A stretch of DNA of 64,000 bases from Coriobacteriales bacterium (lineage in GTDB: Bacteria; Actinomycetota; Coriobacteriia; Coriobacteriales; UBA8131), in assembly GCA_031277035.1 (NCBI GenBank), contig JAISLY010000060.1:1-64000 (forward strand), written 5' to 3'. The notes beneath the pieces were generated by a model. It was not told where the DNA came from and ran no database searches. It saw only the letters and a program-made list of their open reading frames with translations. Position 1 is the stretch's first letter; every line of letters starts with the position of its first letter. The position numbers and the translations under genes were made by a program. Of this stretch, positions 9,200 to 19,879 are shown piece by piece.

Positions 9200-9290
9200 G
9201 TGCGCCACAAAACGGCCGCGCTCCTTGCGCAAAACGGCCGCGCTCCTCGGCCGCGCTCCTTGCGCAAAACGGCCGCGCTCCTCGGCTTTA
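9200..9290. repeat. Mosaic tandem repeat (gcgcaaaacggccgcgctcctcg-type)
   Basis: Direct reading; lies in the convergent intergenic region. Confidence 0.75.
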
Positions 9291-11054
9291 CTCCTCGCAG
9301 ATCAGTTCGCCTGGCAACTGCTCGTAGAGGATGCTTGCCAGCGTGTCGGCATCGATGGGTTTGGAGATAAAGCCGGTAAAGCCCGCCTCGGCAAACATCT
9401 GCTGCACGCCACTTATGGCATTCGCAGTCAGCGCGACGATGGGCACCTGAGCCATCGGCCCGGGAAGCTGTCGGATGCACATGGTCGCCTCAACACCATC
9501 CATCCTCGGCATCATATGATCCATGAGTATCAGGTCAAAATGCTCCTCGCTGACCTTCTCCAGCGCCTCCTGACCGTCCAGAGCCCTTACGACCGTCATC
9601 TGGAAGGGCTCGAGCATGAACTCGGCAATCTCAAGGTTTACCTCCACGTCGTCCACGACGAGAATCCGCGCATCGGGCGCGGTAAACCGGGTTGAGCTCT
9701 TTGAGGCCTTTGGCATATCGCTCAAGCTGCCCTCGGTCAGCGGAATCTCGATGGTAAAGGTCGACCCTTCGCCATAGACACTGTGCACCTTAACGCGTCC
9801 GCCCATCATCTCGGTCAGGCTGCGCGTTATCGCCAGGCCCAGGCCGGTGCCCACGATGTGCTTGTTGCGCACCACATCAAGCTGCTCAAAGGCAACAAAA
9901 AGCCGACCCAGCTCCTCCTCCCTGATGCCGATGCCCGTATCGGTGACCTCAAAACGCAGCCAGGTCGCGCCGTCGTTTGCGTCAAGGCGCCGCACCGAGA
10001 AATCCACCTCGCCGCTCTGTGTGTACTTGTAGGCGTTATTCACAATGTTCGTGATTACCTGGCGAATGCGCTTGGGGTCGGCATAGACGATATGCGGCAG
10101 GTCCTCGGCAAAGGAGGTGTTTAGTTTCAGCGACTTTTGTGAGAGCATCAGCTCGAAGAGCGAGACCAGGCTGGCGAGCAATTCGTGCAGGTCAAAATAT
10201 TCATAGATCAGCTCAAGTTTTCCGGCCTCAATCTTGGAGAAGTCCAGAATATCGTTAATCAGCGAAAGCATCACGTTGGAGGAGGCCTCGATTTTTGAGA
10301 GAAGCTCGCTTTGATGTTCGTCGAGGTCGGTGACTCCCAGCATCTTTGCCAGGCCGATGATGGCGTTCATCGGCGTACGTATCTCGTGTGAGATGGTCGC
10401 CAGAAAGTCGGACTTGGCGGCGTTGGCCTGGTCGGCCTCACGCTTTGCCTGCATCAGATCGGTCGTGTCGTAGATAAAAATCAGCCAGCCCTGCTTCTCG
10501 CCAGCCTCATTTATCATCAGCGAGGCATCCACCCGGTAATCGCGCTCACCCTCAAAGTCATACAGATCGGCTCGTATCTGCAACTCCAGCCCGCAGGTGC
10601 GCGCCCTGGTGGCATCTGTTTGCGCAGCTCTGGCCGAGGTGGCCATAAAATCTTCAATCTGAGCGATAACCTCCTCGTCAAGCAGGCCCGCAAACACCTC
10701 GCGGAAGGTCCGCGTCGCAAGCAGCCCAAAGCCGGCGACGCCCACCGCCGCGATGAGCGAATCGGTCGCAAAGGCGAGCTTCTCGTCTGCATCGAAGAAC
10801 AGGATGAGGTCACGGCTGTTTTGTAGCAGAAGGTTCATATTGCGTTCAAGGTGCGAACGCTCGGCCTGGACGACCTCCAGAAACTGACGCTTTGCCTCGT
10901 TGGCGTCCTGGATTCGCTGGAGCCTGAGCTGCTCATCACTCAGGGCGCGCTCAGCCTTGCGCACCTTGACGGTCATCCTGCGGTTCTCCTCGCGCAGGGT
11001 CTCCATCTCAGTGAGCAGAGCGCTGACGTCCAGAATGTCGCTTTGCTCCAGCAT
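9288..11054 (-). CDS. Hybrid sensor histidine kinase / response regulator
   Basis: PAS-like region, HisKA 'FLATISHEIRTPMNAIIGL', HATPase 'VVRNKHIVGTGLGLAIT', REC 'ILVVDDVEVN...LILMDHMMPRMDG'; start MLEQSD. Confidence 0.92.
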   Translation of the reverse strand: MLEQSDILDVSALLTEMETLREENRRMTVKVRKAERALSDEQLRLQRIQDANEAKRQFLEVVQAERSHLERNMNLLLQNSRDLILFFDADEKLAFATDSLIAAVGVAGFGLLATRTFREVFAGLLDEEVIAQIEDFMATSARAAQTDATRARTCGLELQIRADLYDFEGERDYRVDASLMINEAGEKQGWLIFIYDTTDLMQAKREADQANAAKSDFLATISHEIRTPMNAIIGLAKMLGVTDLDEHQSELLSKIEASSNVMLSLINDILDFSKIEAGKLELIYEYFDLHELLASLVSLFELMLSQKSLKLNTSFAEDLPHIVYADPKRIRQVITNIVNNAYKYTQSGEVDFSVRRLDANDGATWLRFEVTDTGIGIREEELGRLFVAFEQLDVVRNKHIVGTGLGLAITRSLTEMMGGRVKVHSVYGEGSTFTIEIPLTEGSLSDMPKASKSSTRFTAPDARILVVDDVEVNLEIAEFMLEPFQMTVVRALDGQEALEKVSEEHFDLILMDHMMPRMDGVEATMCIRQLPGPMAQVPIVALTANAISGVQQMFAEAGFTGFISKPIDADTLASILYEQLPGELICEE

Positions 11055-12316
11055 CACAGAACCAACATGCAAAAGGTGTTGTTATGAAAGCGCGTTGTCA
11101 TCTTGCCCGGATTGACATGGTTTGCAAGCGGGCATATCTCGCCACCGGAATAGACAACCGCGTACGGAATACGACTGCGATCAAAGCGCGTGCGCACCTC
11201 GACCAGTTCGCGCTTTGGCTCAAAGCCAAGCGTCAAAAAGCGTCCGAGACAGGAGAATATCAGGATGCCGTTGATGGCCGGCGCGGCCGAAGTGGCGGCG
11301 TGAGCGAGCGGCGCGGCCGGCGCGGAGGCCGGGGCGGAGGCCGGCGCGGCCGGGGCGGAGGCCGGCGCGGCGAGGGGCACTTTTTCCAGCGTGCTTTGCG
11401 TAGACTTGAGTATCTCCGTGTCGTCAAAGTAGCCGACCGACAGCGTCGAGCCTTCGGGGATGTCGCCAAGACAAACGGCGCCACCTTCCTCGGTCGTCGC
11501 AAAGATGACTCGAACAACCGGGTCGCTGCCATCGTTGTAATCCACGATATAGGGAAAGGAGTCCAAACCCTGGATAACGCCCCTGTCATCGGTCGCCAGC
11601 CCCTTGCCGATAAGGAACTGCACAGCGGGGGCACCGTCAATCTCCAACACCTGGTTGCCCTGACTTCTGGTGACCACACCGGTTCCGCTGAATATCTTCT
11701 CGTTTGAGATGGTCGCCAGATAAAAGCGCGGCTTAAACTCACCGTGTATGAGGAGGTAGGCGACACGATCCGCGTAGTCCTCACCCCGGAAAAGGACGCG
11801 CGCTTTGCGGTAATCAAGCGTGTTGTCCACCGCAAGCGAACCAAAGACGGGCACGCCGCCCGAAGCCGCATCAAAGGCGCGCACGAAGTAGTCTCCACCA
11901 ACCGTAAGCAAAAGCGGCGCATAGACAAGTATCAGCGAAACCGATGGCCTGTCCTGCGCAAGGGCCATCGTGTGTTCGTAACTGCTGATGATAAGGCGCT
12001 CGTCCTCCTCCGTAATCGGTTCGGTGAGGGCGACAGAAAAGCTCAGGTCATCGGAAGTAAGGATGAACAGGCTGAGGATGTTGAGATCCTCCGAGCCGGG
12101 CACCGCCCCCGCGATGGTCGTCTGTCCGACGAGATCAAAGGGCAAGGCCTCGGCCAGGGCCGCGTAGACGCCGGTCTCGATGAAGGCGGGCAGACAACTT
12201 ATCAGGCCAATCGAGTTGGCGAGCAGATCCCTGTTCTCAATCTGCCGTTTGATGTCAGAAACGGCGCCCTCAACGTCGTCCATCTCCTCGGTAAAAGCGC
12301 TGAAAGTTCTGATCAT
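11054..12316 (-). CDS. FIST-domain signal-transduction protein
   Basis: FIST N/C-like architecture ('TTIAGAVPG', 'VFGSLAVDN', 'AINGILIFSCLGR', 'GFYSGGEICP'-like end); directly upstream of and overlapping the histidine kinase; Ala/Pro minisatellite in the C-terminal half. Confidence 0.75.
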   Translation of the reverse strand: MIRTFSAFTEEMDDVEGAVSDIKRQIENRDLLANSIGLISCLPAFIETGVYAALAEALPFDLVGQTTIAGAVPGSEDLNILSLFILTSDDLSFSVALTEPITEEDERLIISSYEHTMALAQDRPSVSLILVYAPLLLTVGGDYFVRAFDAASGGVPVFGSLAVDNTLDYRKARVLFRGEDYADRVAYLLIHGEFKPRFYLATISNEKIFSGTGVVTRSQGNQVLEIDGAPAVQFLIGKGLATDDRGVIQGLDSFPYIVDYNDGSDPVVRVIFATTEEGGAVCLGDIPEGSTLSVGYFDDTEILKSTQSTLEKVPLAAPASAPAAPASAPASAPAAPLAHAATSAAPAINGILIFSCLGRFLTLGFEPKRELVEVRTRFDRSRIPYAVVYSGGEICPLANHVNPGKMTTRFHNNTFCMLVL

Positions 12317-12582
12317 CGTGAAGCGTCCCCTATCCGAAATCAAACCGTATCATCTGTCAATCAGGCAACTTGCCTGCAACCGGGTCGGGCAGCGAATGCA
12401 GGGCCCGATTAACGCAGTACACAGTATATACCTCGGCGCGGCCATTTTAAAACACGTTGGCACCGCCAGGGCAGCATGTGTGAAGCTGTACGAAGTCTGC
12501 GCTATGGGAGCGCGAGGTGAACACTGCTATTATGAAGGGCGTTCGGCTCAGACGCAAGATGAGCAGGGAAAGGCGGTCGAAT

Positions 12583-13674
12583 ATGCGTATCAGGGCAGCG
12601 GTCATCAGGGAGGCGGGCGGAGCCTTCTCATTTGAGGAACTTGAGCTCGATGAACCAAAGGCCGGGGAATTGCTGGTGAGGGTCGTGGCCTCGGGCATCT
12701 GTTCAACTGACGAGGCGGCTCGCCAACAACACGCACCAGTGCCTCTGCCTGCCGTATTGGGACATGAGGGAGCGGGCATTGTGGAGCGCATTGGCGCGAA
12801 CGTGAGCGCCTTTTCTCCCGGCGACCGAGTCTGCTTCTCCTTCAGTTCCTGCGGCTGCTGTGAGCCCTGCCAGGAAGGAAAGCCCTACATCTGTGAGGAG
12901 TCGGGGCGCCTGAACTTCGGGGGCGTCCTGCTCGATGGCACCCGGCGACTGCATAAGGGCGACGAAACTCTTTCGGCCTTCTTCGGACAGGGGTCTTTTG
13001 CAACCTGGGCTGTTGTCAGCGAGCGAAACGCGATTCCTGTGGATAAGGATATCCCCCTTGAGGTCGCGGCGCCTTTTGGCTGCGGTATTCAGACTGGTGC
13101 GGGCACCGTCTTAAACGTACTTGACGGACGCGCAGGCGAGGCGATTGCCGTCTTTGGCATGGGAGCTGTGGGCATGAGTGCCATCATGGCCGCCGCGCTC
13201 GCGGGGCTTAACCCCATCATCGCCGTCGGCGGCAACGCACAAAGCCTCGCGCTGGCCAGAGAGCTCGGAGCAACACATGCCCTGAACCGCCACGAGGTAG
13301 ACGACCTCGCCAGGGCCATTGTCGCACTCACCCGGACAGGCGCCCACTACAGTATTGATACCACCGGAGCAAAGCCTCTGATCATGAGCGCACTGCACTG
13401 CCTGCGTCCCGAAGGCAGCCTGGCACTGCTCGCCCCCTGCGAAGAGCTCACGCTCGACGTGGTCTCAGACCTCATCGGCCCCACGCGTCGCATCCTGGGC
13501 GTCACCGAAGGTGCGTCAAACCCCCCGGTGTTCATCCCTCGGCTTTTGCGTCTGTATCGAGAAGGTCGCTTTCCCGTAGATCGCATCATCAGCTGCTACC
13601 CCTTTGCAGACATTGACCGAGCCTTTGCCGATTCCCTGAGCGGCAAGGTTATCAAGGCCGTTGTGCAAATGTGA
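12583..13674 (+). CDS. Zinc-dependent NAD(P) alcohol dehydrogenase (aryl/benzyl-alcohol dehydrogenase-like)
   Basis: GHEGAGIVERIG, C-x2-C-type structural zinc site (CGCCEPCQEGKPYIC), Rossmann VFGMGAVGMSA. Confidence 0.88.
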   Translation: MRIRAAVIREAGGAFSFEELELDEPKAGELLVRVVASGICSTDEAARQQHAPVPLPAVLGHEGAGIVERIGANVSAFSPGDRVCFSFSSCGCCEPCQEGKPYICEESGRLNFGGVLLDGTRRLHKGDETLSAFFGQGSFATWAVVSERNAIPVDKDIPLEVAAPFGCGIQTGAGTVLNVLDGRAGEAIAVFGMGAVGMSAIMAAALAGLNPIIAVGGNAQSLALARELGATHALNRHEVDDLARAIVALTRTGAHYSIDTTGAKPLIMSALHCLRPEGSLALLAPCEELTLDVVSDLIGPTRRILGVTEGASNPPVFIPRLLRLYREGRFPVDRIISCYPFADIDRAFADSLSGKVIKAVVQM

Positions 13675-13765
13675 CCTTTAGTGAACAGAAAGGTTTCTCG
13701 GGGCGGGTTTCGACTATTATGGGAGCGGCACTGCGGTGATGGGTAAGAGGTGATGGGAGCGTATC

Positions 13766-14443
13766 ATGGCTTTTTCGGATCTTTCGTATCTGTGGCTTAT
13801 CGTCATTACCCTTGTTCTGGGTTTTGGAACGCAGATCTTTATCAAACTTACTTATAAGAAATGGAGCCGGATACCCATAACGTCCGGCTTGACGGGCGCA
13901 CAGGCCGCTCGCAGGATGCTTGATGCCTACGGTCTGTCAAATGTCGCGATCAACATGGTCAAAGGAAAGCTGACGGATCACTACGACCCCAGGACAAACG
14001 TCGTCTCCCTCTCCGAAGAGGTCTACAACACGCAGAGCGTGGCGGCCACCGCGATAGCCTGCCATGAGTGTGGCCACGCGGTTCAACACGCGTACAACTA
14101 TGCGCCAGCGCGTCTGCGCAGCACCCTGGTGCCGGTAGTCAATTTTGCGGGAAACGTCTGGATTGTCGTCCTGTTTGCCGGCATCTTCCTGTCGATGATC
14201 GGCATGATATACCTGGCCATTGCGCTGTACGCAGCGGTAATCCTCTTTCAGCTGGTGACCCTGCCGGTCGAGTTCGACGCATCGAGCCGGGCGATGGCCT
14301 ACGTCAAAAGCTACGGCTTTCTCCCTGCAACCGAGACCGGCGGCGCACGCTCGGTACTCACCTCCGCCGCACTGACCTATGTCGCGGCCGCGCTCATATC
14401 GGTCGTCCAGCTCGTCTATCTGCTTGGCGTCGCCCGCCGCTGA
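13766..14443 (+). CDS. Membrane zinc metallopeptidase, YugP-like
   Basis: HECGHAVQH zinc motif, TM segments, typical family length. Confidence 0.88.
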   Translation: MAFSDLSYLWLIVITLVLGFGTQIFIKLTYKKWSRIPITSGLTGAQAARRMLDAYGLSNVAINMVKGKLTDHYDPRTNVVSLSEEVYNTQSVAATAIACHECGHAVQHAYNYAPARLRSTLVPVVNFAGNVWIVVLFAGIFLSMIGMIYLAIALYAAVILFQLVTLPVEFDASSRAMAYVKSYGFLPATETGGARSVLTSAALTYVAAALISVVQLVYLLGVARR

Positions 14444-14559
14444 GCGCGCGTTGCGTCATTGAGCGCGCCTTGCGTCGTAACGTTGAGAATAGAGGGATAT
14501 CCTTGTTGATTTCAGAGGCTGAGGTCAAACTGACTATAGCGGTCACGTTTCGCGACGGC

Positions 14560-16062
14560 TCATGACACGCTGTCTCGTTCCGATTCAAACAGATCGAGAA
14601 GCTGCTGACGACTCGTCACCTGCGCTTTTTGAAAGATATGGGTGGAGTGGCTTTTTACCGTACCCGATGTCACATAAAGACGCTCGGCGATATAGGGGAT
14701 GTTCCTCCCCCTGACAAAGTAGGCAAACACCTCCTGCTCGCGTTTGGACAACCCGTGCCTGCAGGCAAAGCGCTCAATGGCGCCTTCAAAATCCTGATCC
14801 TCCGCCACCCCCTCTGCAAGGCTGTCCTCATCGCCGACCTCAAGCTGCGCCTCTTCCGTATCGCCCCCATATATCAAAAAGCCCGTCGAAGTGCTTAAAA
14901 TCAGAACAGCGATCAACGCGAATACGCCCATGAACTCATCGCTTGCAACCCATTGGCCCATAAGTTGCAGGGCACGTCCCGCAAGGTTTCCAGCTATCTG
15001 CAGCACCGTTACCAGAAGACCGCCCACTCCAAAGGCGATGAACGGAGACAGCCCCTCTTTGACAGAGGTCTGCGCAAGCTGAATCCAGATAACAACCTGG
15101 AGCAGATAGGCACTCCCTGCGAGCACCCCACAGGAAAGCACAAAGAGCTCTCCGCCCAACAGCACAATGAGAAGCAGGGCAAGCGTCGCGACAGGAATGA
15201 GGAGCAGATAAGCGCTCTTGATTCCCGGCCACGGCCCCCTTTGGGCGAGGAGCGCCACATAGATAAGACAGAGCACAATTGCGGTCAAAAAAGAGATTGC
15301 CTGTGGGCTTGCCTGAAGAGTGGCAAAAGACGCAGACGAACTGAAGAAGCTGGCCAGAAAGCCCACGATGGAAAGCACCGATATCGTACGCCAGGGCAGC
15401 AGCGCAGGGCTGACATCGCCGATGAATATTTCCCCGGAGTTGCCCCCCTTGTCATCCTCAACGGAACACGCATTGTTGGCCTGCCTTTGCCTGTTGACGG
15501 CATCGATGTGCCACATGAAGGTCGAGGCGATGGGAAATATGACAACGAGAATGGCGCTTGAGGGGTACGGGAGGAGTTCGAAGACGATATTGATGATAAA
15601 CGCAAGCAGAAACGAAAGCACGATGGTGATGCTCGCCTTCCTGCCGCTGATGACAAACCGTGTTCCCCAGACGAGGGTCAGGCACAGCAGGCAGACGCCA
15701 TTGATGAGGCCTATGCAGACCATGGCCACAAAGTAGCCCCAGTCGTCATGCAGGAGATGCGGCACGAGAATCTCGGCCAGGGTCGCCGCAGAGGCAAGCG
15801 CGGTGAATATGAACACTCCCCTGCGCGTGAGTGTAGCGCCGCCGTTTACGAATCGACGCAATAAGACAAGGGCAGCGATGACATACGCAATGGTCGAACT
15901 CAGATATGCGCTATCGGCACCTGCCGCCCCTGCTGGCAACACCGCCCTGTTCAATGCCCAGGCAAAGCCCCATGCACAAAACATCGCCGATCCAAAAATC
16001 GGCAGGAGCACCTTCTGCGCCTCAACAATGGCACCACCGAACTTGCCATCGATACCTGAAGG
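14560..16062 (-). CDS. LuxR-type regulator with N-terminal multi-TM domain
   Basis: C-terminal HTH 'GLSKREQEVFAYFVRGRNIPYIAERLYVTSGTVKSHSTHIFQKAQV'; about 12 hydrophobic segments upstream. Confidence 0.88.
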   Translation of the reverse strand, partial: PSGIDGKFGGAIVEAQKVLLPIFGSAMFCAWGFAWALNRAVLPAGAAGADSAYLSSTIAYVIAALVLLRRFVNGGATLTRRGVFIFTALASAATLAEILVPHLLHDDWGYFVAMVCIGLINGVCLLCLTLVWGTRFVISGRKASITIVLSFLLAFIINIVFELLPYPSSAILVVIFPIASTFMWHIDAVNRQRQANNACSVEDDKGGNSGEIFIGDVSPALLPWRTISVLSIVGFLASFFSSSASFATLQASPQAISFLTAIVLCLIYVALLAQRGPWPGIKSAYLLLIPVATLALLLIVLLGGELFVLSCGVLAGSAYLLQVVIWIQLAQTSVKEGLSPFIAFGVGGLLVTVLQIAGNLAGRALQLMGQWVASDEFMGVFALIAVLILSTSTGFLIYGGDTEEAQLEVGDEDSLAEGVAEDQDFEGAIERFACRHGLSKREQEVFAYFVRGRNIPYIAERLYVTSGTVKSHSTHIFQKAQVTSRQQLLDLFESERDSVS

Positions 16063-16366
16063 CATTTCGCAGTCTCCAAATCTGACAGCCTGGGGAGGTG
16101 CCCAGGAAAGCGCCCGCACTCCTCGCCCTACGTCTCGATTTCATTTTTACACATGCTTCTTTGGAATTAAATCAACCTTTTGGTATATGTCAGCCACCAG
16201 TTTGGTTGATGCGCGATTCGTCAGGCACGCAAACAATGCCGACAGGGAGAAAGGGTGGCACCATGCCGCAGACGCTCTGCGAAGCCCCACGGGCATGCGC
16301 AGGCGTGCGCAGGGCATTTTTGTCGATTTCTCCGACATGCCAAGCCCGTACGACAAAGGAGGACAC

Positions 16367-18034
16367 ATGGAACTTGACAAAAAGTTCGACCACAGACTCG
16401 ACCGGGGGCTCGACCGGAGAGACTTCCTCAAAGGCAGCGTGGCAATCGGTGGCCTGACAGCCTTGGCCGGACTCGCGGCATGCGCGCCGTCCGACGGAAA
16501 CGATGCGAACCTCGATGGAGACGCGCAACTGCAGGCACCAGAAGCCAGCTTCGAAACTCCGCCAGAGCCCATTGCCGATTCTGCCATCACCGAGACTGTC
16601 GAGGCCGATGTCGTCGTCGTAGGCTCCGGCGATGCGGGCATCATGGCAGCACTGGCGGCCGTCGAGACAGGCGCCCGTGTTGTCATGATCGATAAGCACG
16701 AATTCTTCATGGCGCATGGCCTGGCCAATGCCTGTATCAACACCAAAATACATAAAGAAGCCGGCATAACGCTTGACCCTCAAAAGATTATCTCCTATCT
16801 GATAGAGCAGTCGGGCAATCAGGCCAACCAGCAGCTTCTGTGGCTCTGGGCCAATAAGAGTGGTGAGGTCTATGACCATCTGCTTGAACTGGTCAGCGAC
16901 AAGGGCATCACGGCCATACCGATGGGCAGCTCAAATCCTGATGATGTGATGTATCCCGAATTTGATGCCGCCCTGCTCTTTGTCGGCGACACTGAATATG
17001 AGATGGACGAGGCCATCGGCCACAGCCCACAGACCGTGCTTCTGGGCGCGATTGTTGACAAGATACAGTCCGAGGGCTGCACAGCCTACTATCAGACCAC
17101 TGCCGAGCAGTTGGTGCGCAATCCAGATGGCCGCGTTGATGCTGTTATCGCCAGAACTGCAAGCGGCGACTACACGAAATTCACGGCAGCAAAGGCGGTC
17201 GTGCTGGCAACGGGGGACTATGGCAACAACCCCGAGATGGTGGAGAAGTGGTGCCCTTGGGCGGCGCTTGCCGATGTGAACCTCTACGCGCCCCCGATCA
17301 ATACGGGCGATGGCCATAAGATGGCGCTTTGGATTGGTGCCGGAATGCAGCTTGAGCCACACTGCCCTGCCCTGCATCCAAATACCGGCCCGAGCGGGGA
17401 TCCGCCCTTCAGTGCAAGCCCCGTGCTTCGCGTGAATGCGCTGGGTGAGCGCTACGAGAACGAGGAGATGCCTGCACCCTATGTCTGCACTTCGCGCATC
17501 CGACAACCGGAGAATAAGGCATGGGCCATCGTCGATGCAAACTATGCAGAAGATGCCCCCAGAGGATCAGCCGGCCTGTTAAGGACGACAGCGGTGGATG
17601 ATGCGGGCAGGGAACTTCTCGAATCGGTCGCCCTCAAGGCTGATTCCATTCCTGCCCTTGCAAGCGCCATGGGTGTCCCCGCCGATACGCTGGAGAAAAC
17701 CGTCGCGCGCTATACCGAGCTTGCCAAAGCTGGCAGGGATGAGGATTTTGGTAAAAGCCCCAATAATCTGTGGGCCATTGAACAGGCGCCCTTCTATGCC
17801 ATACCCGTCCCTGTGGGCTTCATGAACACCCTGGGCGGCCTGCGGATTAACACAAACATGCAGGTCCTCGACAATACCGAGAGCGCACAGCCCATACCGG
17901 GGCTTTACGCTGCCGGCAACGTCTCAGGTGGCTTGTACGGCACCGTATACCCGAGCGCAGTCAGCGGAATCAACAAAGGCTGGTCAGTCACTGGTGGCTA
18001 CCTGGCCGGGCAACACGCGGCCAATGACAATTGA
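16367..18034 (+). CDS. FAD-dependent fumarate reductase-like oxidoreductase with Tat signal
   Basis: RRDFLKGSVAIGGLTALAGLAACA signal; VVVVGSGDAGIMAALAA FAD motif; GLYAAGNVSGG...; ATG 16367 after AAAGGAGG (listed ORF start 15803 is too far upstream). Confidence 0.88.
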   Translation: MELDKKFDHRLDRGLDRRDFLKGSVAIGGLTALAGLAACAPSDGNDANLDGDAQLQAPEASFETPPEPIADSAITETVEADVVVVGSGDAGIMAALAAVETGARVVMIDKHEFFMAHGLANACINTKIHKEAGITLDPQKIISYLIEQSGNQANQQLLWLWANKSGEVYDHLLELVSDKGITAIPMGSSNPDDVMYPEFDAALLFVGDTEYEMDEAIGHSPQTVLLGAIVDKIQSEGCTAYYQTTAEQLVRNPDGRVDAVIARTASGDYTKFTAAKAVVLATGDYGNNPEMVEKWCPWAALADVNLYAPPINTGDGHKMALWIGAGMQLEPHCPALHPNTGPSGDPPFSASPVLRVNALGERYENEEMPAPYVCTSRIRQPENKAWAIVDANYAEDAPRGSAGLLRTTAVDDAGRELLESVALKADSIPALASAMGVPADTLEKTVARYTELAKAGRDEDFGKSPNNLWAIEQAPFYAIPVPVGFMNTLGGLRINTNMQVLDNTESAQPIPGLYAAGNVSGGLYGTVYPSAVSGINKGWSVTGGYLAGQHAANDN

Positions 18035-18057
18035 TGTCGACAACAGCAACAATTGAG

Positions 18058-18082
18058 CCGCGACGGTCAAGGGCCGTCGCGG
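18058..18082. terminator. Strong hairpin CCGCGACGG-tcaaggg-CCGTCGCGG between the two FAD reductase genes
   Basis: Perfect 9-bp stem; no following T-run, so may be a processing/stability element rather than a terminator. Confidence 0.55.
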
Positions 18083-18119
18083 CGCGACGATGGCAATTGA
18101 AATACGAGGAGGTTTTGAC

Positions 18120-19799
18120 ATGAGATTTCTGGATGAGAAGAAGGGCCTGTCGCGCAGGACGTTCCTGAAAGCGGTAGGCATGGGTGCGGCGGGTGCGGCG
18201 GGCATTGGCAGTGCAGGCCTGCTTGCGGCCTGCAGCAAGCCTGTTGTCAGTGAGGAGGACCCTGCTCCAACGCAAGGTGTAACAGATACGCCTACCGGCA
18301 CCGCGCCTGCTGAAGCGAGCGACTGGCTCGGGTCGGCACCGGCAATCGCCGAGGCGGACATCGCACACATCGAGGACACGGATATTGTGGTTATCGGTTC
18401 AGGTGCCGCTGGCAGTTTTGCCGCTGTAGGCGCACTTGAGAAGGGGGCAAAAGTTGTTGTGCTGGAGAAGCACAGTACCTTTCATAACGGAGGCAGTTCA
18501 GTTTCGTTTCTCAACTCGAACTATCAACTCTCCCATGGCGCGCCAAAACTCGATCCCACGCAGTTGCTCTACGCCTACATCCGCGGCGTACAGCACGGCT
18601 GCGATTTTTCGCTGATTGCCAAGTGGGCCTATCAGAGCGGAGCGATCTTTGATTACATCGTAGAGCACATCATCGAGCCGGCTGGCGACAGACTGGAGAT
18701 TAAGCTTGTCGATCAGACAACAGGCGACCCCGAGCTTGACGACTTCTACAACACCTACCTTGAAATCGGTACTCCGGGCGGCAACTCGATGGCGGAAGGA
18801 CTGGGGCCCTTCCTGGGCGTCGTACACGAATTCATTGCCGGCAAAGGTGGCGATATTCGCTACAACACACGCGCTCACAAACTGCTGCAGGATGCCACAG
18901 GACGTGTGAGCGGCGTGATTGCCCAGGATGAGTCGGGCGCCTACTATCAGCTTAACGCCTTAAAGGCGGTTGTTGTCTGTACGGGCAGCTACGGCTCAAA
19001 TGAGGCGATGACCACCGAGTTTCAGTCGCCGCGCATCGCGAGTCTTTTTAAGGACATGAACGTCTACCCCATGATGATGCAGCAGCCGCCTGCCGAACCG
19101 CTCGATACCGGCGATGGACATCTGATGCTCTGTTGGGCAGGAGCTGAGATGGAGGAGCGCACGCATGGCTACAACGGTTGGGTCGTTGGCTCTGCGCCCG
19201 GCTTCCCCTTCCTCATGGTCAATCAGGCCGCAAGGCGCTTTACCAACGAGGCACAGTCTATTCTCATGCTGCCCCCGACGGTCGTTGAACAGCCTGGCAC
19301 TCCAATCAGCTCCTGGAAGATATTGGATGCCGATTACGCCACGGTGGGCATGGGGAATTGTATGGACCCCAATGAGACGATTAAGGAGGACCAGCTCGCA
19401 TCAGGCATTCAGGCAGACCATATCGAGGATCTGGCCGAAATGATGGGGGTCAATCCTGAGACCCTGAAAGCTACCGTGGATCGCTATAACGAGCTCTGCG
19501 AGAAGGGCTTTGATGAGGACTTTGGCAAATTGCCCAAATATCTCAAGCCGGTCAAAACTCCGCCTTTCTACGCTGATGTCGAGATGGCCATGATGGCGGT
19601 CACGCTCGGCGGCGTTAAGGTCGGGCATGATCTCCAGGTGCTCAACGCAGCAGGCGAGGCAATCGGTGGGGTTTATGCCGCAGGCAATACCGTCGGGCGG
19701 CGCTTTGGATGGAACTACGAGGCGGAGTGTTATGGCATGACGAACGCCCTTGGTATCACACACGGATTCATCGCTGGCCAGAATGCCGCGGGAGCCTGA
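18120..19799 (+). CDS. FAD-dependent fumarate reductase-like oxidoreductase with Tat signal (second copy)
   Basis: SRRTFLKAVGMGAAGAAGIGSAGLLAAC; IVVIGSGAAGSFAAVGA; GGVYAAGNTVGRRFG. Confidence 0.88.
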   Translation: MRFLDEKKGLSRRTFLKAVGMGAAGAAGIGSAGLLAACSKPVVSEEDPAPTQGVTDTPTGTAPAEASDWLGSAPAIAEADIAHIEDTDIVVIGSGAAGSFAAVGALEKGAKVVVLEKHSTFHNGGSSVSFLNSNYQLSHGAPKLDPTQLLYAYIRGVQHGCDFSLIAKWAYQSGAIFDYIVEHIIEPAGDRLEIKLVDQTTGDPELDDFYNTYLEIGTPGGNSMAEGLGPFLGVVHEFIAGKGGDIRYNTRAHKLLQDATGRVSGVIAQDESGAYYQLNALKAVVVCTGSYGSNEAMTTEFQSPRIASLFKDMNVYPMMMQQPPAEPLDTGDGHLMLCWAGAEMEERTHGYNGWVVGSAPGFPFLMVNQAARRFTNEAQSILMLPPTVVEQPGTPISSWKILDADYATVGMGNCMDPNETIKEDQLASGIQADHIEDLAEMMGVNPETLKATVDRYNELCEKGFDEDFGKLPKYLKPVKTPPFYADVEMAMMAVTLGGVKVGHDLQVLNAAGEAIGGVYAAGNTVGRRFGWNYEAECYGMTNALGITHGFIAGQNAAGA

Positions 19800-19879
19800 G
19801 GGCCCAGCTGTTGCTATACTGGTGATACCGTGGTGGCTCTGACCGCCAGAACCTGTATATGCCAGAGGAGTGGGCCGGT

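Noticed and set aside
15803-16366. N-terminal extension of the first FAD reductase ORF
   Set aside because: Overlaps the LuxR gene and its upstream region; ATG 16367 with AAAGGAGG and Tat signal is the credible start.
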